A DNA stretch of 64,000 nucleotides from JAQBVV01 sp965249205 (GTDB taxonomy: Bacteria > Acidobacteriota > Vicinamibacteria > Vicinamibacterales > UBA2999). Location of the stretch: NCBI GenBank assembly GCA_965249205.1, contig CBDFLL010000005.1:1488001-1552000 (forward strand), written 5' to 3'. Made by a program: the position numbers and the translations under genes. The first letter of the stretch is position 1, and each line of letters opens with the position of its first letter. Under the pieces are notes generated by a model. The model saw only the letters and a program-made list of their open reading frames with translations. It had not been told where the DNA came from and ran no database searches. This document shows positions 52,085-61,625 of the stretch, in pieces.

Positions 52085-53515
52085 TCAGGCTATTCCGAAT
52101 CCCGGCCAGTAGGTGGCGAGCAGGTAGCCGACGACCATCACGACCAGCCACAGCAGCCCCGTCAGGATCAGTCCCTTCCCGAACATCGTTTTAACATCGA
52201 CGCCATACCCTGCCGCGATCGCGCACCCACCTGATGATGACGGCAGCATGAGACCGCAGTTCCCGGCCACAGCAACGATATACACGAATGGGATCGGATT
52301 CATTCCTAAAGACTGGAACGTCGTGATGGTGATCGGGACGGTCACGGCGATCGCCGCTGTGTTACTCGTCGTCTGGGTCAGCACGATGGTGAGCAGAGAA
52401 AAGACAGCCACGGCGCCGAACCCTCCACCGCTCGCCGCCGGGGCAAGGCGGGTGGCCATCCATGTCGCGGCTCCCGTATCGGCCAGCATGCTCCCCAGCG
52501 CTGCTCCCCCCGCGAACAAATACAACAGGCCCCAGATCATGTGCTTCTGGGCGTACTCCCATCGGAGGAGGGGCTCTTGGTCATGGCGAATCACAAAGGC
52601 CATGAGGCCGAGCGTCAGGAAGCCGAAGGCGGGGTGAAATTCGGGAAGCCAGGTCGCGTAGAGTGCCCTCGTGAATGCCAAGAATATCGCCGTCCCGAAG
52701 AGCGCGAGGCCCCACCGCTCGGGCACGCCCATCCTTCCCAGCTTCGCGAGTTCGTCCGCGAAATAGGCACGGCCCACCGCGCGATCTGCGGCTTCCGGTC
52801 GAAAGGCACTTCGAATGAACAGCAGCGCCACCACCATGACAATGACCGTGAGCGGCAGGAGCCGTGTGACCCACGTCCAGAACAGAAACTCGCCTCCTGT
52901 CACGGACTCCTCGAGAAATCCGACCGTCAGCAGGTTCGGTGCACCTCCAAGAGGTGTCGCGGCTCCCCCGACACTCGTCCCCCACGCGACCGCCAGTCCA
53001 AGCGCCGTTCCGAAACGGCTTGACCCGAGATCCTTGATACCGATGAACGCCAACATGGCCACGACGATCGGCATCATCGCCGCCGCCACGACGGTGTTGG
53101 GAAGGATCGTGCTCAGCACCATCGCGATGCAAAACCAGGCCACGATCTGATGGTTGCGGTTCGCCCCGAGCGCGAGCAGCGACGCAAGTGCGATACGGCG
53201 GTCGAGACCCCAGCGACTCCACAGCGTGGCGAGGATATTCGCGCCGAGAAGCAAAATGACAAGCAGGCTGGCATACGCCGGGAGGAGCTCGCGGACGGGC
53301 ACCACCTGGAACACGGCCGCAATCACCAGCGGCAGGAAACCCGTCACCGCCAGGTGCACAGGCTGCGTGACCCACCACCACGCCATCCACAGCAACAGTC
53401 CGAACGCACTCCGCGCTGCCGGATCGAGAGACTCGGCCGGAACGACATGCATCAGCGCGAAGAGCACGGGCCCCAGTACGAGGTTGCGAGTGGTGTTACT
53501 TGCGGCGCTGGTCAT
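52085..53515 (-). CDS. DASS (SLC13) family dicarboxylate transporter
   Basis: A 476-residue membrane protein of 11-12 segments. The two family half-repeats are visible: STILPNTVVAAAMMPIVVAM with GGAATPLGGAPNLL in the first half, and TQTTSNTAAIAVTVPITIT (SNT motif) with LPSSSGGCAIAAGYG in the second. These bind the carboxylates and sodium. It imports a di- or tricarboxylate such as succinate or malonate. It is divergent from the CoA-transferase gene (53664), which precedes malonyl-CoA decarboxylase, so malonate is a plausible substrate. Confidence 0.88.
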   Translation of the reverse strand: MTSAASNTTRNLVLGPVLFALMHVVPAESLDPAARSAFGLLLWMAWWWVTQPVHLAVTGFLPLVIAAVFQVVPVRELLPAYASLLVILLLGANILATLWSRWGLDRRIALASLLALGANRNHQIVAWFCIAMVLSTILPNTVVAAAMMPIVVAMLAFIGIKDLGSSRFGTALGLAVAWGTSVGGAATPLGGAPNLLTVGFLEESVTGGEFLFWTWVTRLLPLTVIVMVVALLFIRSAFRPEAADRAVGRAYFADELAKLGRMGVPERWGLALFGTAIFLAFTRALYATWLPEFHPAFGFLTLGLMAFVIRHDQEPLLRWEYAQKHMIWGLLYLFAGGAALGSMLADTGAATWMATRLAPAASGGGFGAVAVFSLLTIVLTQTTSNTAAIAVTVPITITTFQSLGMNPIPFVYIVAVAGNCGLMLPSSSGGCAIAAGYGVDVKTMFGKGLILTGLLWLVVMVVGYLLATYWPGFGIA

Positions 53516-53663
53516 CGGGCGGGTTCGATCGTCACGGGGCTACTCTACTCGCCTCCTCGGCCTCCCACACAGGTACCGGTGCCCTCTTGAACGAAGACAG
53601 CCCCCAGAAGGCTGGAGGCAGGAGCCATCTCACCGTCAAGCCGCGTGCTATCATCCGACCGCA

Positions 53664-54896
53664 ATGCAGCCTCTGGACGAGATCTTCGTTGTAGACCTCT
53701 CCCGCATTCTGTCGGGCCCACTGTGCACGATGCTGATGGGCGACATGGGTTCCCGAGTCGTGAAGGTGGAACCCCCACCGTATGGGGATGACAGCCGGCG
53801 ATGGGGGCCACCGTTTGTTGACGACGTCAGCACCTATTTTCTGGCCGCCAATCGCAACAAGCAGAGTCTCGGATTGAATCTCAAGACGCCGGAAGGGAAA
53901 GACATCCTCTGGAAGCTCCTGGACCGCGCCGATGTCGTGGTCGAGAATTTTCGCCCTGGCGTACTCGAGCGGCTCGGGTTCGGTTACGAGGATGTGCGGC
54001 GCCGCAATGAGCGCATTATCTACTGTTCGGTGTCGGGCTTCGGCCAAACCGGTCCAGCGCGCCTTCGTTCCGGCTACGACGTGGTGGCGCAGGGCGAATC
54101 GGGGTTGATGGACATGACCGGGCACCCGGACGGCCCTCCCGCGAAGATGGGCACGTCAATGGCCGACATCGTCGCGGGCCTGTACGCCTTTCAGGGAATC
54201 TTGCTGGCATTGCTGGCCCGGCACCGCACAGGCAAGGGGCAGGCGATCGACATCAGCCTGCTTGACGGGATGGTGTCAACCCTCACGTATCTGGCGACGA
54301 GCTATTTTGCGACTGGCCTCTCTCCGAAACGTGCGGGCACCAAGCACCCGTCGATCGTGCCCTACGAAGCGTTTCGCGCGAAGGATGGCTACGTGAACAT
54401 CGGTGCCACCAACGAGAAGCAGTGGGTGAACCTGTGCACGGCGCTCGGTTTCCCAGCGTTGGCATCGGAAGCCCGCTTCGCAACGCCCGCAGACAGACTG
54501 GCTCACTACGACGAGCTCAGACCCGTCATCGACGAGGCCGTGTCGACGATGACACGCGACGAGGCGATGCAGCGGCTCATGGAGTTCGACATCGCGGTCG
54601 GACCGGTCAACACCGTGGCCGAGATTCTTGCGGATCCCCAGATCCACGCGCGTGAGATGGTCGCGGAGTTGACGCACCCCGAGTACGGCCCCTTCAGATT
54701 CCTCGGCATTCCGATCAAGATGTCGGACACCCCGGGAGCCCTCCGAACGGCTCCCCCTCGATTCGGGGAACACAACCGCGCCGTGCTCCTGGACCTCGGC
54801 CTGACCGACAGCGCTATCACCGCCCTCCACGCGTCAAAGGTCATCCACGCGGCTTCCACATCGGCGTCGATGGCAGCGGGCGTAGCAGCGCCGTAG
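53664..54896 (+). CDS. CaiB/BaiF (class III) CoA transferase
   Basis: A 410-residue enzyme moving CoA between two carboxylates. The start is VVDLSRILSGPLCTMLMGDMG; the CoA/adenine site LNLKTPEGKDIL; VVENFRPGVLERLGFGYED; and the catalytic Asp D168 in MGTSMADIVAGLYA. The ATG at 53664 fits the family N-terminus; the longer in-frame extension overlaps the transporter gene and is rejected. With malonyl-CoA decarboxylase directly downstream (85 bases), it may form malonyl-CoA from malonate (inference). Confidence 0.9.
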   Translation: MQPLDEIFVVDLSRILSGPLCTMLMGDMGSRVVKVEPPPYGDDSRRWGPPFVDDVSTYFLAANRNKQSLGLNLKTPEGKDILWKLLDRADVVVENFRPGVLERLGFGYEDVRRRNERIIYCSVSGFGQTGPARLRSGYDVVAQGESGLMDMTGHPDGPPAKMGTSMADIVAGLYAFQGILLALLARHRTGKGQAIDISLLDGMVSTLTYLATSYFATGLSPKRAGTKHPSIVPYEAFRAKDGYVNIGATNEKQWVNLCTALGFPALASEARFATPADRLAHYDELRPVIDEAVSTMTRDEAMQRLMEFDIAVGPVNTVAEILADPQIHAREMVAELTHPEYGPFRFLGIPIKMSDTPGALRTAPPRFGEHNRAVLLDLGLTDSAITALHASKVIHAASTSASMAAGVAAP

Positions 54897-54981
54897 GTTC
54901 ATGAGCGCCCATCGCCGCTCGCCTGTATCCGAATTCGCCCAGCTCATGTTCGCCACGGCCCTCAGCGCCGGGTAGCACACC

Positions 54982-56415
54982 ATGCCGACGTCTTTCTTCG
55001 CCGACCTGCTGCATTCCATCGCGGCACGTGGTCGCGCGATCCTGAACCGCGCACAGCGAGGTGACAGCCGCCCATCATCAGAGAGCCTCCTCGATCTTTG
55101 CGAGGAACTGCTCTCTCGCCGCGGGGAGGCCTCCGGCGTCGCACTCGCTCGCGACGTACTCGCGCACTTCTCCCGTCTGACGTCAGATGCGCACCTGGTC
55201 TTTTTCGAAGCGCTCGCATCCCGCTTCGGGCCTGACCACGAACGTCTTACAGCCGCCGTCGACGCATGGCGACAGGATCCGACCGGTAAGGCTACCGTCG
55301 AGCTGTCAGCCGCTGTTGAGCCACGACGCCAGGAACTGTTTCGGCGTCTCAACCTCGCTCCCGGTGGGACCGCGATGTTGGTAGAGATGCGACGGCAGCT
55401 CATGGCATTCACGAAGGGTCGCGCTGATCTTGCCGTCATCGACGCTGACTTCGTGCATCTGTTTTCGTCGTGGTTCAACCGGGGGTTTCTGTTGATGCGA
55501 CGGATCGACTGGTCGACGTCGGCCTCGATCCTGGAAAAGATCGTGCGCTACGAAGCCGTGCATGCGATCGATTCCTGGGACGACCTCCGCAGCCGCATCG
55601 AACCGGTGGACCGACGCTGCTACGCCTTCTTCCACCCGGCGCTGGTCGACGACCCGCTCATCTTCGTGGAGGTCGCGCTGACGCGTGGGACGCCTGAGGC
55701 GATCGGCCCGATTCTCGAGAAGGAACGCACGATCCTGGGCCCGGAAAAAGCCAACACGGCCGCGTTCTACTCGATCTCCAACTGCCAGCGTGGGCTTGCG
55801 GGCATCTCCTTCGGCCACTTTCTCATCAAGCAAGTCGCCGAGGAGATTTCACGGGAGCATCCCGAACTGTCGACCTTCGTCACGCTGTCGCCCACACCTG
55901 GCTTTGCGAGATGGCTGGCGCGTGAACGCGCGGCCGTGGGCTCTACGTCACTCGACGCACACGACCGCACCGCGCTTCAGGCGCTCGACACGCCGGACTG
56001 GCCCGCGAACCCAGTGCTGCAGCAAACACTGCGCGAGCCGCTCCTGCGCGCCGCTGCCGTCTACCTCGTCTCCGCCCGAGGCGACACGGGAGCGCCACTC
56101 GATCCGGTCGCTCGTTTTCACCTGGGGAACGGCGCCCAGCTCGAGCGCGTCAACTGGCTGGCCGACACGCTGCCGAAGGGCCTGAGCCAGTCCCATGGGC
56201 TGATGGCGAACTACCTCTATGACCTCGGGAACATCGAGAGAAACCACGAGGCGTATGTGGAGAACCATACCGTCCTCGCCTCCAGTTCGGTCCGGCGACT
56301 CGCTCGGGCCAGCTCACCGGGCAAGGCCGGTGGGCGGCCAGGTGTCGAACCCGCGTTGCCAGCCGCGACTCCCACGGCGAACGGCGGCGAACGCCTCCGA
56401 CTGGCGCCTCGATAG
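54982..56415 (+). CDS. Malonyl-CoA decarboxylase
   Basis: A 477-residue enzyme converting malonyl-CoA to acetyl-CoA and CO2. The N-terminal helical domain (about residues 30-170) is followed by the GNAT-like catalytic domain: FYSISNCQRGLAGISFGHFLIKQV, the Ser in TLSPTPGFARWL and the His in SQSHGLMANYLYDL, matching the known Ser/His pair of the family. The C-terminal 40 residues are Pro/Ala-rich and outside the fold. It probably completes malonate use with the upstream CoA transferase. Confidence 0.93.
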   Translation: MPTSFFADLLHSIAARGRAILNRAQRGDSRPSSESLLDLCEELLSRRGEASGVALARDVLAHFSRLTSDAHLVFFEALASRFGPDHERLTAAVDAWRQDPTGKATVELSAAVEPRRQELFRRLNLAPGGTAMLVEMRRQLMAFTKGRADLAVIDADFVHLFSSWFNRGFLLMRRIDWSTSASILEKIVRYEAVHAIDSWDDLRSRIEPVDRRCYAFFHPALVDDPLIFVEVALTRGTPEAIGPILEKERTILGPEKANTAAFYSISNCQRGLAGISFGHFLIKQVAEEISREHPELSTFVTLSPTPGFARWLARERAAVGSTSLDAHDRTALQALDTPDWPANPVLQQTLREPLLRAAAVYLVSARGDTGAPLDPVARFHLGNGAQLERVNWLADTLPKGLSQSHGLMANYLYDLGNIERNHEAYVENHTVLASSSVRRLARASSPGKAGGRPGVEPALPAATPTANGGERLRLAPR

Positions 56416-56591
56416 CTGCCAGTCGTCAGCGGCTCCTAAGTTCCCACTCTTCCGGTCTCAGCCGCGTCCGCTGGCGAAAGCCTCAACGCGTCGATGCGTC
56501 ACGCCGACGCGGCACACACTCCTCACGCGAAGGATGAGACGACACTGGAGAGGGAATAGGGGAAGAAGCGGGGTGGGTGTTGGTCGAAAGG

Positions 56592-56639
56592 GCCGGCCAC
56601 CGGTCCTCTCGCGTCATCACGCGGAGGGCCGTGACCGGC
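56592..56639. terminator. Long hairpin in the convergent gap 56416-56680
   Basis: GCCGGCCACCGGTCCTCTCG pairs with CGGAGGGCCGTGACCGGC around a TCAT loop, with a few mismatches. It lies between malonyl-CoA decarboxylase (plus) and a PDLxGxW gene (minus). Nothing else is seen in this 265-base gap. Confidence 0.45.
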
Positions 56640-56680
56640 TGCGGTAATTGAGCGCCGGGGCGCGCTTGCCTCGTGCCTGT

Positions 56681-57559
56681 CTAGCCGCGCTCTCGACCCA
56701 CCATCGCATGAGTCGACGTCACGCACGGCGGCTGCTCGATGTACGCCCCGCCCGACGTATTCAACTGTCGGACTTCGGGGTCCATGACGTACGGTTCGAC
56801 CAGCACCTCCGGGTCGTAAACGGTCGCCTGATAGTGAAGCGTGTTGCCGTCGCGACGAAAGCGCTCCTCGACACGCATGTCTGCGGTGTGGAACCAACCG
56901 GGCCATTCGATCCATGTCTCCTGATTGAAGCCCACGACATCGACAACCAGCGTATCGCCCTCCCAGCGGCCGATCGAATCTCCCATAAAGGTCTGGTCGA
57001 GCGAGGCCACGGGGTCATGGGGACGCCCGTCCGTGGGAATGATGCGGAAGACGTTTCCTGCGTTGTACATGAAGATGATTTCGTCGGCCAACTGCACGAT
57101 CTTCACCGGAGGACCCATCCGCGGCACACCTGTCGGCATGCAATGAAAGGCTGAGTCCTCGTAGTTGCCGTGCATGTCCAGGAACTGCACCTGCTCCCAG
57201 TGTTCAGGCTTGTACAGCGGCGGGTTCGAGTAGAGCCTCTGGTACATGCCGGCGTCCCGCTCGCCAAACGTGGGATTGCCCTTGCGGTACGTCACCATGC
57301 GAGCCAGTACCCTCACGTTATCGTTTCCGATCTCCGCGAAGTTCGCGTATTCGACCAACTCACCCTGGTCGTTGATGGCGGTAACCGTACCGCCTTGACC
57401 TCCACCGCCCCAGCGGCCGCTCAGGTCGGGATGTCCATCCGCCGCACGCGGCGTGGGCGCAGTCTCACCCGACTGGGTGGCCACGTGGGCCGGAACCAAA
57501 CACAACACCATTGCCACGCCGGCAGCGGTGGCAACGGACCGGACGACACCACTTCTCAT
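56681..57559 (-). CDS. Secreted PDLxGxW family protein (divergent member)
   Basis: A 292-residue exported protein; signal peptide ending AHVATQ. The family start is AADGHPDLSGRWGGGG, then GVPRMGPPVKIVQLADE, FRIIPTDGRPHDP, FMGDSIGRWEGDTLVVDVVG, FNQETWIEWPGWFHTADM and YDPEVLVEPYVMDP. It lacks the IPYQPW block of the others. It is paired with the DUF6152 gene 36 bases upstream on the same strand, the clearest two-gene unit of the two families in the window. Confidence 0.82.
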   Translation of the reverse strand: MRSGVVRSVATAAGVAMVLCLVPAHVATQSGETAPTPRAADGHPDLSGRWGGGGQGGTVTAINDQGELVEYANFAEIGNDNVRVLARMVTYRKGNPTFGERDAGMYQRLYSNPPLYKPEHWEQVQFLDMHGNYEDSAFHCMPTGVPRMGPPVKIVQLADEIIFMYNAGNVFRIIPTDGRPHDPVASLDQTFMGDSIGRWEGDTLVVDVVGFNQETWIEWPGWFHTADMRVEERFRRDGNTLHYQATVYDPEVLVEPYVMDPEVRQLNTSGGAYIEQPPCVTSTHAMVGRERG

Positions 57560-57595
57560 ATGGCAGCTCCTTCAGAGAAATCAGAAAATTGCCGA

Positions 57596-57994
57596 CTAGC
57601 GAGCGCCGTAGTCGTGCCAGAAGTCCATCTTCTGACCCGTCGGCAGCGTCCACGTCATGATGTAGCCACTGGGCGTGCCGTCCCGGGCCAGCGCAACGAG
57701 CGCGGAATAGGTCTCCCCGACCGGGAACACACCGCGCGCCGAGATGCCATTTCGACGATACCCTCCAGGACCAGAACCATCGATCTGCCACGTCGTGACG
57801 GACCCGTCTTCATTGGTCACATCGATGTACCACCGCACGTGCGGGTTCACCCACTGCACCCGCTTCATCACGCCGGTGATCTCCTGTGTGCTGTCCTTGT
57901 CAAATTGCGCCTGGGCTGCGTGATGCGCCACGAGCGGCACGGTCGACAACACCAAGCCCGAGACAAGCAACGCCATGACAAATCTGAAGCGCAT
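57596..57994 (-). CDS. DUF6152 family secreted protein
   Basis: A 132-residue copy: signal peptide (FVMALLVSGLVLSTVPLVA), HHAAQAQFDKDSTQEITGVM, VQWVNPHVRWYIDVTNEDG, GGYRRNGISARGVFPVG in place of GGPNALLRRG, and a C-terminal Trp/Asp-rich KMDFWHDYG. It directly precedes the PDLxGxW gene at 56681. The start at 57994 has GGAGGATAGTAGG upstream. Confidence 0.85.
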   Translation of the reverse strand: MRFRFVMALLVSGLVLSTVPLVAHHAAQAQFDKDSTQEITGVMKRVQWVNPHVRWYIDVTNEDGSVTTWQIDGSGPGGYRRNGISARGVFPVGETYSALVALARDGTPSGYIMTWTLPTGQKMDFWHDYGAR

Positions 57995-58111
57995 CCTACT
58001 ATCCTCCTGAGCGGAACCGACCGTCGGCCTGCTCCCTGTTCCACGGATCGAAGCCGGTCATACCCTCAACCTAGCCGAATTTCTCGCCAATGACGCTCAT
58101 GTCGTGACGAC

Positions 58112-59035
58112 TCACTGCCCTCCCACACCTGGTGGCACCGGCATGATGACATACGGGTTGTAGGTATTGGTCAACGTGACAGTCAAGTCCAACAGCGTGT
58201 CGCCGCCGCGGCGGCGAACGATGCGGCCTGGAAACATCACGTCGCTCTTGTAATCGGCCTCGTTCCAGTCGCCGTAATTACTAAACGTCGTTTCCGTGAC
58301 GACGCCGCCCACGTCCGTCACGACCGATTCGAGGCGGTTCGTAATCTCGAATTGATCCCCGTTATCCAAGGTGTGTACCGTCACATCCGTCGTATTCAGC
58401 CGCGCCTTCGCCGTCCCCGTCAACGGAACCGGCAACGGGAAGTTCACGTAGACTACGCCGTCTTCCAGCGTCACCGTCGTATTCGCGCCGGCCGCGACGG
58501 CAGCCTTGACGACACCATGGGGAAGGCTCCATATCTGCACCAGGCGATCCACCGCCTCGTCTGGCGCTGCCGTCGCGACGCCCTGTCCTGGCACCAGCCC
58601 GGCACCGGGTTCCGACTCGTTCCACGCGACGTCGCCAGCCACGACCGCAATGCGTCGTGAGGGTTCTCCGGCCGGCTCCGCCACAGTGAAATCGGCGCGC
58701 ATACCGGGAACATCGTACCTGACAGTGCCCCGGTAGCTCTCCAGGTTGCGCGACTGCCCACCAACCATCATCGTACCGGTGCCTTGGTAGTCGACGGTCA
58801 ACACCGCGTCGATGTTGTCCCGCCTCCGCAACATGCCGAGGAAGTCGGCCGCCTTGTACAGCGTGGACTCCACGTCCGGCGCGACGGTCGGAGGCGCTAC
58901 GGTTTTCTGCTCGGTGTCGGTTGCCGGAAGACTTGGCAGGAACTCGTCTGGGTGGACCCCGAATTGAGCACTGGCGTCAGGACATACGAGGGCAACGAGC
59001 CCCAAGACCGTCAACACCTTCGTTCGCATACGCAT
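58112..59035 (-). CDS. Secreted protein of unknown function
   Basis: A 307-residue exported protein: signal peptide (KVLTVLGLVALVCPDASA), then an extended all-beta chain with NIDAVLTVDYQGTGTMMVGG, YRGTVRYDVPGMRADF, ITNRLESVVTDVGGVVTETTFSNYGDW and a Pro-rich end. The alternation resembles LolA/outer-membrane lipoprotein-sorting-like domains and the C-terminal domain of the nearby diheme cytochromes (weak). GGAG precedes the ATG at 59035. No operon partner is obvious. Confidence 0.7.
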   Translation of the reverse strand: MRMRTKVLTVLGLVALVCPDASAQFGVHPDEFLPSLPATDTEQKTVAPPTVAPDVESTLYKAADFLGMLRRRDNIDAVLTVDYQGTGTMMVGGQSRNLESYRGTVRYDVPGMRADFTVAEPAGEPSRRIAVVAGDVAWNESEPGAGLVPGQGVATAAPDEAVDRLVQIWSLPHGVVKAAVAAGANTTVTLEDGVVYVNFPLPVPLTGTAKARLNTTDVTVHTLDNGDQFEITNRLESVVTDVGGVVTETTFSNYGDWNEADYKSDVMFPGRIVRRRGGDTLLDLTVTLTNTYNPYVIMPVPPGVGGQ

Positions 59036-59223
59036 GTTCTGCTCCAGAGCGAGCCGCGGGAGGGCTCCCCAAATGTGAAATATGGACGACCACCAGCCAT
59101 AGCGGGCCAGCGCTGGTCTGGGCACCGACGCCACATCGAAGTCGGTATAATCCACGGTAAGAGTGCTCCGTTCCGTTGGTCCTGTCAACTGGGAAATTAG
59201 GGGCGCACACACAACTCTCTCAA

Positions 59224-59252
59224 TTGCCTAAAACCTGACAGCGGCATATCAT
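59224..59252 (+). promoter_or_regulatory. Possible sigma-70-like promoter upstream of madL
   Basis: TTGCCT (59224-59229), exactly 17 bases, then TATCAT (59247-59252), about 60 bases before the madL start. Followed by a run of eight C. Matches at four of six and five of six consensus positions; not proven for this lineage. Confidence 0.4.
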
Positions 59253-59314
59253 CCCCCCCCTACGGCGCGACTCACAGCGAAGACTCAGACTCACAACGAG
59301 CCGAGGCACACAGA

Positions 59315-59716
59315 ATGATCATCTACGGCGTGGCGCTGCTGGCGACCTGCCTTGTGACGGGCATGACCGCGGGCGAATATCTCGGTATCGCCATCGGCGT
59401 GGAGGCCAACGTCGGCGGGGTCGGTATCGCGATGCTGCTGCTCGTCGTTGCCTGCAACGTCGGCAGATTCAAGCTCCCGGTCGACGGTCCCTCAGGCGAG
59501 GGCATCAAGTTCTGGAGCGCGATGTACATCCCGATTGTTGTCGCCATGGCGGCGCGACAGAACGTGGTCGCTGCCGTTGACGGAGGCCTGCTGACCATTG
59601 TGGCTGGCGTCGCTGCCGTCATCGTCAGCTTCGCGCTCGTGCCGGTACTCAGCCGCATCGGCCGGGGCACCGGGCCTGTCCTCACTGACAGCAACACTGG
59701 CGGGATCGCGCGCTAG
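59315..59716 (+). CDS. madL: Malonate transporter subunit MadL
   Basis: A 133-residue membrane protein with four segments, the small subunit of the sodium-dependent malonate carrier MadLM. The family pattern is IYGVALLATCLVTGMTAGEYLG, then VGGVGIAMLLL, EGIKFWSAMYIPIVVAMAARQNVV and ALVPVLSRI. Its partner MadM follows after eight bases but is broken. The TAG stop lies in a sequence identical to the tip of the IS5 element. Confidence 0.9.
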   Translation: MIIYGVALLATCLVTGMTAGEYLGIAIGVEANVGGVGIAMLLLVVACNVGRFKLPVDGPSGEGIKFWSAMYIPIVVAMAARQNVVAAVDGGLLTIVAGVAAVIVSFALVPVLSRIGRGTGPVLTDSNTGGIAR

Positions 59717-59724
59717 CAGGCTGC

Positions 59725-60389
59725 TTGGACACGCTGCTGACAACCATTCGCAGCAACGGCCTGGTCGTCGCGTTTGCCGTGGTCGGCCTCACCGTGTGGG
59801 TCTCCAATCTCATCGCCAATAAGTTCACCGCGGGACGAATCCACGGCTCAGCGATCGCGATTACGCTGGGCCTCGTCGCCGCCTACGTCGGTGGCAGGTA
59901 CACGGGTGGCGGAACTGGTGTCGCAGATATCAGCCTGCTTGCTGGGGTCGGCATCATGGGCGGCGGCATGTTCCGGGATTTCGCCATCGTCGCAACGGCC
60001 TTCGGGGTCAAGGTCAGTGAACTCAAGAAGGCGGGCACGGCCGGTGTGATCTCGATTTTCGCGGGAGTCGTGGTGTCGTTCGCGGTGGGCGCCGCCGTCG
60101 CCGTGCTCTTTGGCTACACCGACCCCTGAGCGTGGCGGCCGGCCTGGTCAAGTCCATCCTGGTGATGATCGGCACGCCCATGGTGGCCAAGATAATCGGA
60201 CTGGACAATCCCCAGTCGGCCATGGTCTTCGGTGGCTTGATGGGCACGACGAGTGGGGTTGCTGGCGGTCTGGCAGCGACGGACCCGAGGCTGGTCCCGT
60301 ACGGTGCGATGACGGCGACCTTCTACACGGGGCTCGGTTGCCTGCTGGGACCATCAGTGTTGTTTTTGACGGTGGCAGCGCTCTTTTAG
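59725..60389 (+). pseudogene. madM: Malonate transporter subunit MadM, broken by internal deletion
   Basis: Two pieces in different frames: 59725-60129 (134 residues; VVAFAVVGLTVWVSNLIANKF, AAYVGGRYTGGGTGVADIS, GGMFRDFAIVATAFGVK, ending LFGYTDP-stop) and 60132-60389 (AAGLVKSILVMIGTPMVAKII, GLMGTTSGVAGGLAATDPRL, TFYTGLGCLLGP). Intact MadM, as I recall it, has roughly 35-40 residues between these blocks, which are missing. TTG start of the first part. The carrier is therefore probably non-functional unless the DASS carrier replaces it. Confidence 0.82.
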
Positions 60390-60433
60390 GAACACAGTTC
60401 AGGAGTACGTCAGATGAAGCGGGAGGCAGCGGC

Positions 60434-61612
60434 ATGAAAGCAGACGCGACAAGAGAAAACCGCCGGGATGTGCGGCGGCCGTGGTCGGCTGGCAGCGTCA
60501 TCGCAATGGCGGCGGTGTGCCTGTTGGGCGTCGCGTTCGTGGCTAGCCATGGGGTGACAGCGCAGGCACAGGTGCAGCCGATGGCGGAGGAGGTGTACCT
60601 GAACGTCCAGGTCCTGAAGGGCATTCCGGTGGACACGTTCAACGACACGATGGGCATGTTCGCCTCCGCGCTCCTTCTCGACTGCGTCGGCTGTCACGTC
60701 AAGGAGATCAACTTCGACACCGCGGCGTTTGCGACGGCGACGCCGCGTATACAGCGGGCGCGGCAGATGGTGATCATGATGAACGCCATGAACAGGACGT
60801 ACTTCGGCGGCGAGCAGCGCATCACCTGTTTTACCTGTCACAACGGCGATTACCAGCCGGCGGCCGCCCCGAGCTTGAGGGTGCAATACGCGGATTTGAT
60901 CGACGATCCCTCGCCTCTGAGGTTTTTTTACAGCATCGGCGCACCGCCCGCAGAGGAGATTTTCGCCAGGTATATCGAGGCACTTGGCGGCGCGGAGCAG
61001 GTAGAGAGCGTCACGAGTATCGTCGCCGCCGGGACCTACGCGGGGTTCGATACGCTTGACCGGGAAGTGCCGCTTGAGATTTATGCAGCATCGCCGAACC
61101 GGCGCACGCTGGTCGCGCACTGGGGGGGCGACGACGATCTCATCTGGGCGTTTGACGGCACCAACGGCTGGCGGGTGCAGCCAACGGCTCCGGCACCGCT
61201 AATCGAACTGACTGGCGGGAACCTCGTCGGTGCCGGGATCGACGCCATGGTGTCGTTTCCAGCGCAACTCTCTCAAGCGTTCGACGAATGGCAGGTCGGC
61301 TACTCTGAGCTCGATGGTCAGGAGGTCGAGGTCGTTCGGGGTATCAAGGCTGGTCAGCGTCCCGTCAACCTGTACTTTGACGAGTCCGGTATGTTGATTC
61401 GCCTGGTGCGCTGGACAGAAACAGGGGCCGGCCCCGTGCCCGTTCAGACTGATTATTCTGACTATCGTGACGTAGCCGGCGTCCAGATGCCGTTTTACCA
61501 GGTTGTGACCTGGACCAACGGGCGGTCGGTCATCGACCTGAGCGAAATTCGCGCGAATGTGCCGATTGACGCCGCCAGATTCGGAAGACCAGAGCTGCTG
61601 GCGGGGCCCTAA
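60434..61612 (+). CDS. Diheme cytochrome of the photosynthetic reaction centre cytochrome c family (third copy)
   Basis: A 392-residue exported protein with haem motifs CVGCH and CFTCH and Met-rich helices (FNDTMGMFASALL and RQMVIMMNAMN). The C-terminal domain has YIEALGGAEQVESVTSIVAAG, NLYFDESGMLIRLVRW and DYSDYRDVAGVQMPF. The signal segment is VIAMAAVCLLGVAFVAS. ATG 60434 has GGGAGG upstream. It ends just before IS5 copy B; the second paralogue lies just after copy A and a DUF6152 gene. Confidence 0.87.
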   Translation: MKADATRENRRDVRRPWSAGSVIAMAAVCLLGVAFVASHGVTAQAQVQPMAEEVYLNVQVLKGIPVDTFNDTMGMFASALLLDCVGCHVKEINFDTAAFATATPRIQRARQMVIMMNAMNRTYFGGEQRITCFTCHNGDYQPAAAPSLRVQYADLIDDPSPLRFFYSIGAPPAEEIFARYIEALGGAEQVESVTSIVAAGTYAGFDTLDREVPLEIYAASPNRRTLVAHWGGDDDLIWAFDGTNGWRVQPTAPAPLIELTGGNLVGAGIDAMVSFPAQLSQAFDEWQVGYSELDGQEVEVVRGIKAGQRPVNLYFDESGMLIRLVRWTETGAGPVPVQTDYSDYRDVAGVQMPFYQVVTWTNGRSVIDLSEIRANVPIDAARFGRPELLAGP

Positions 61613-61625
61613 AACAGGCCCCTAG

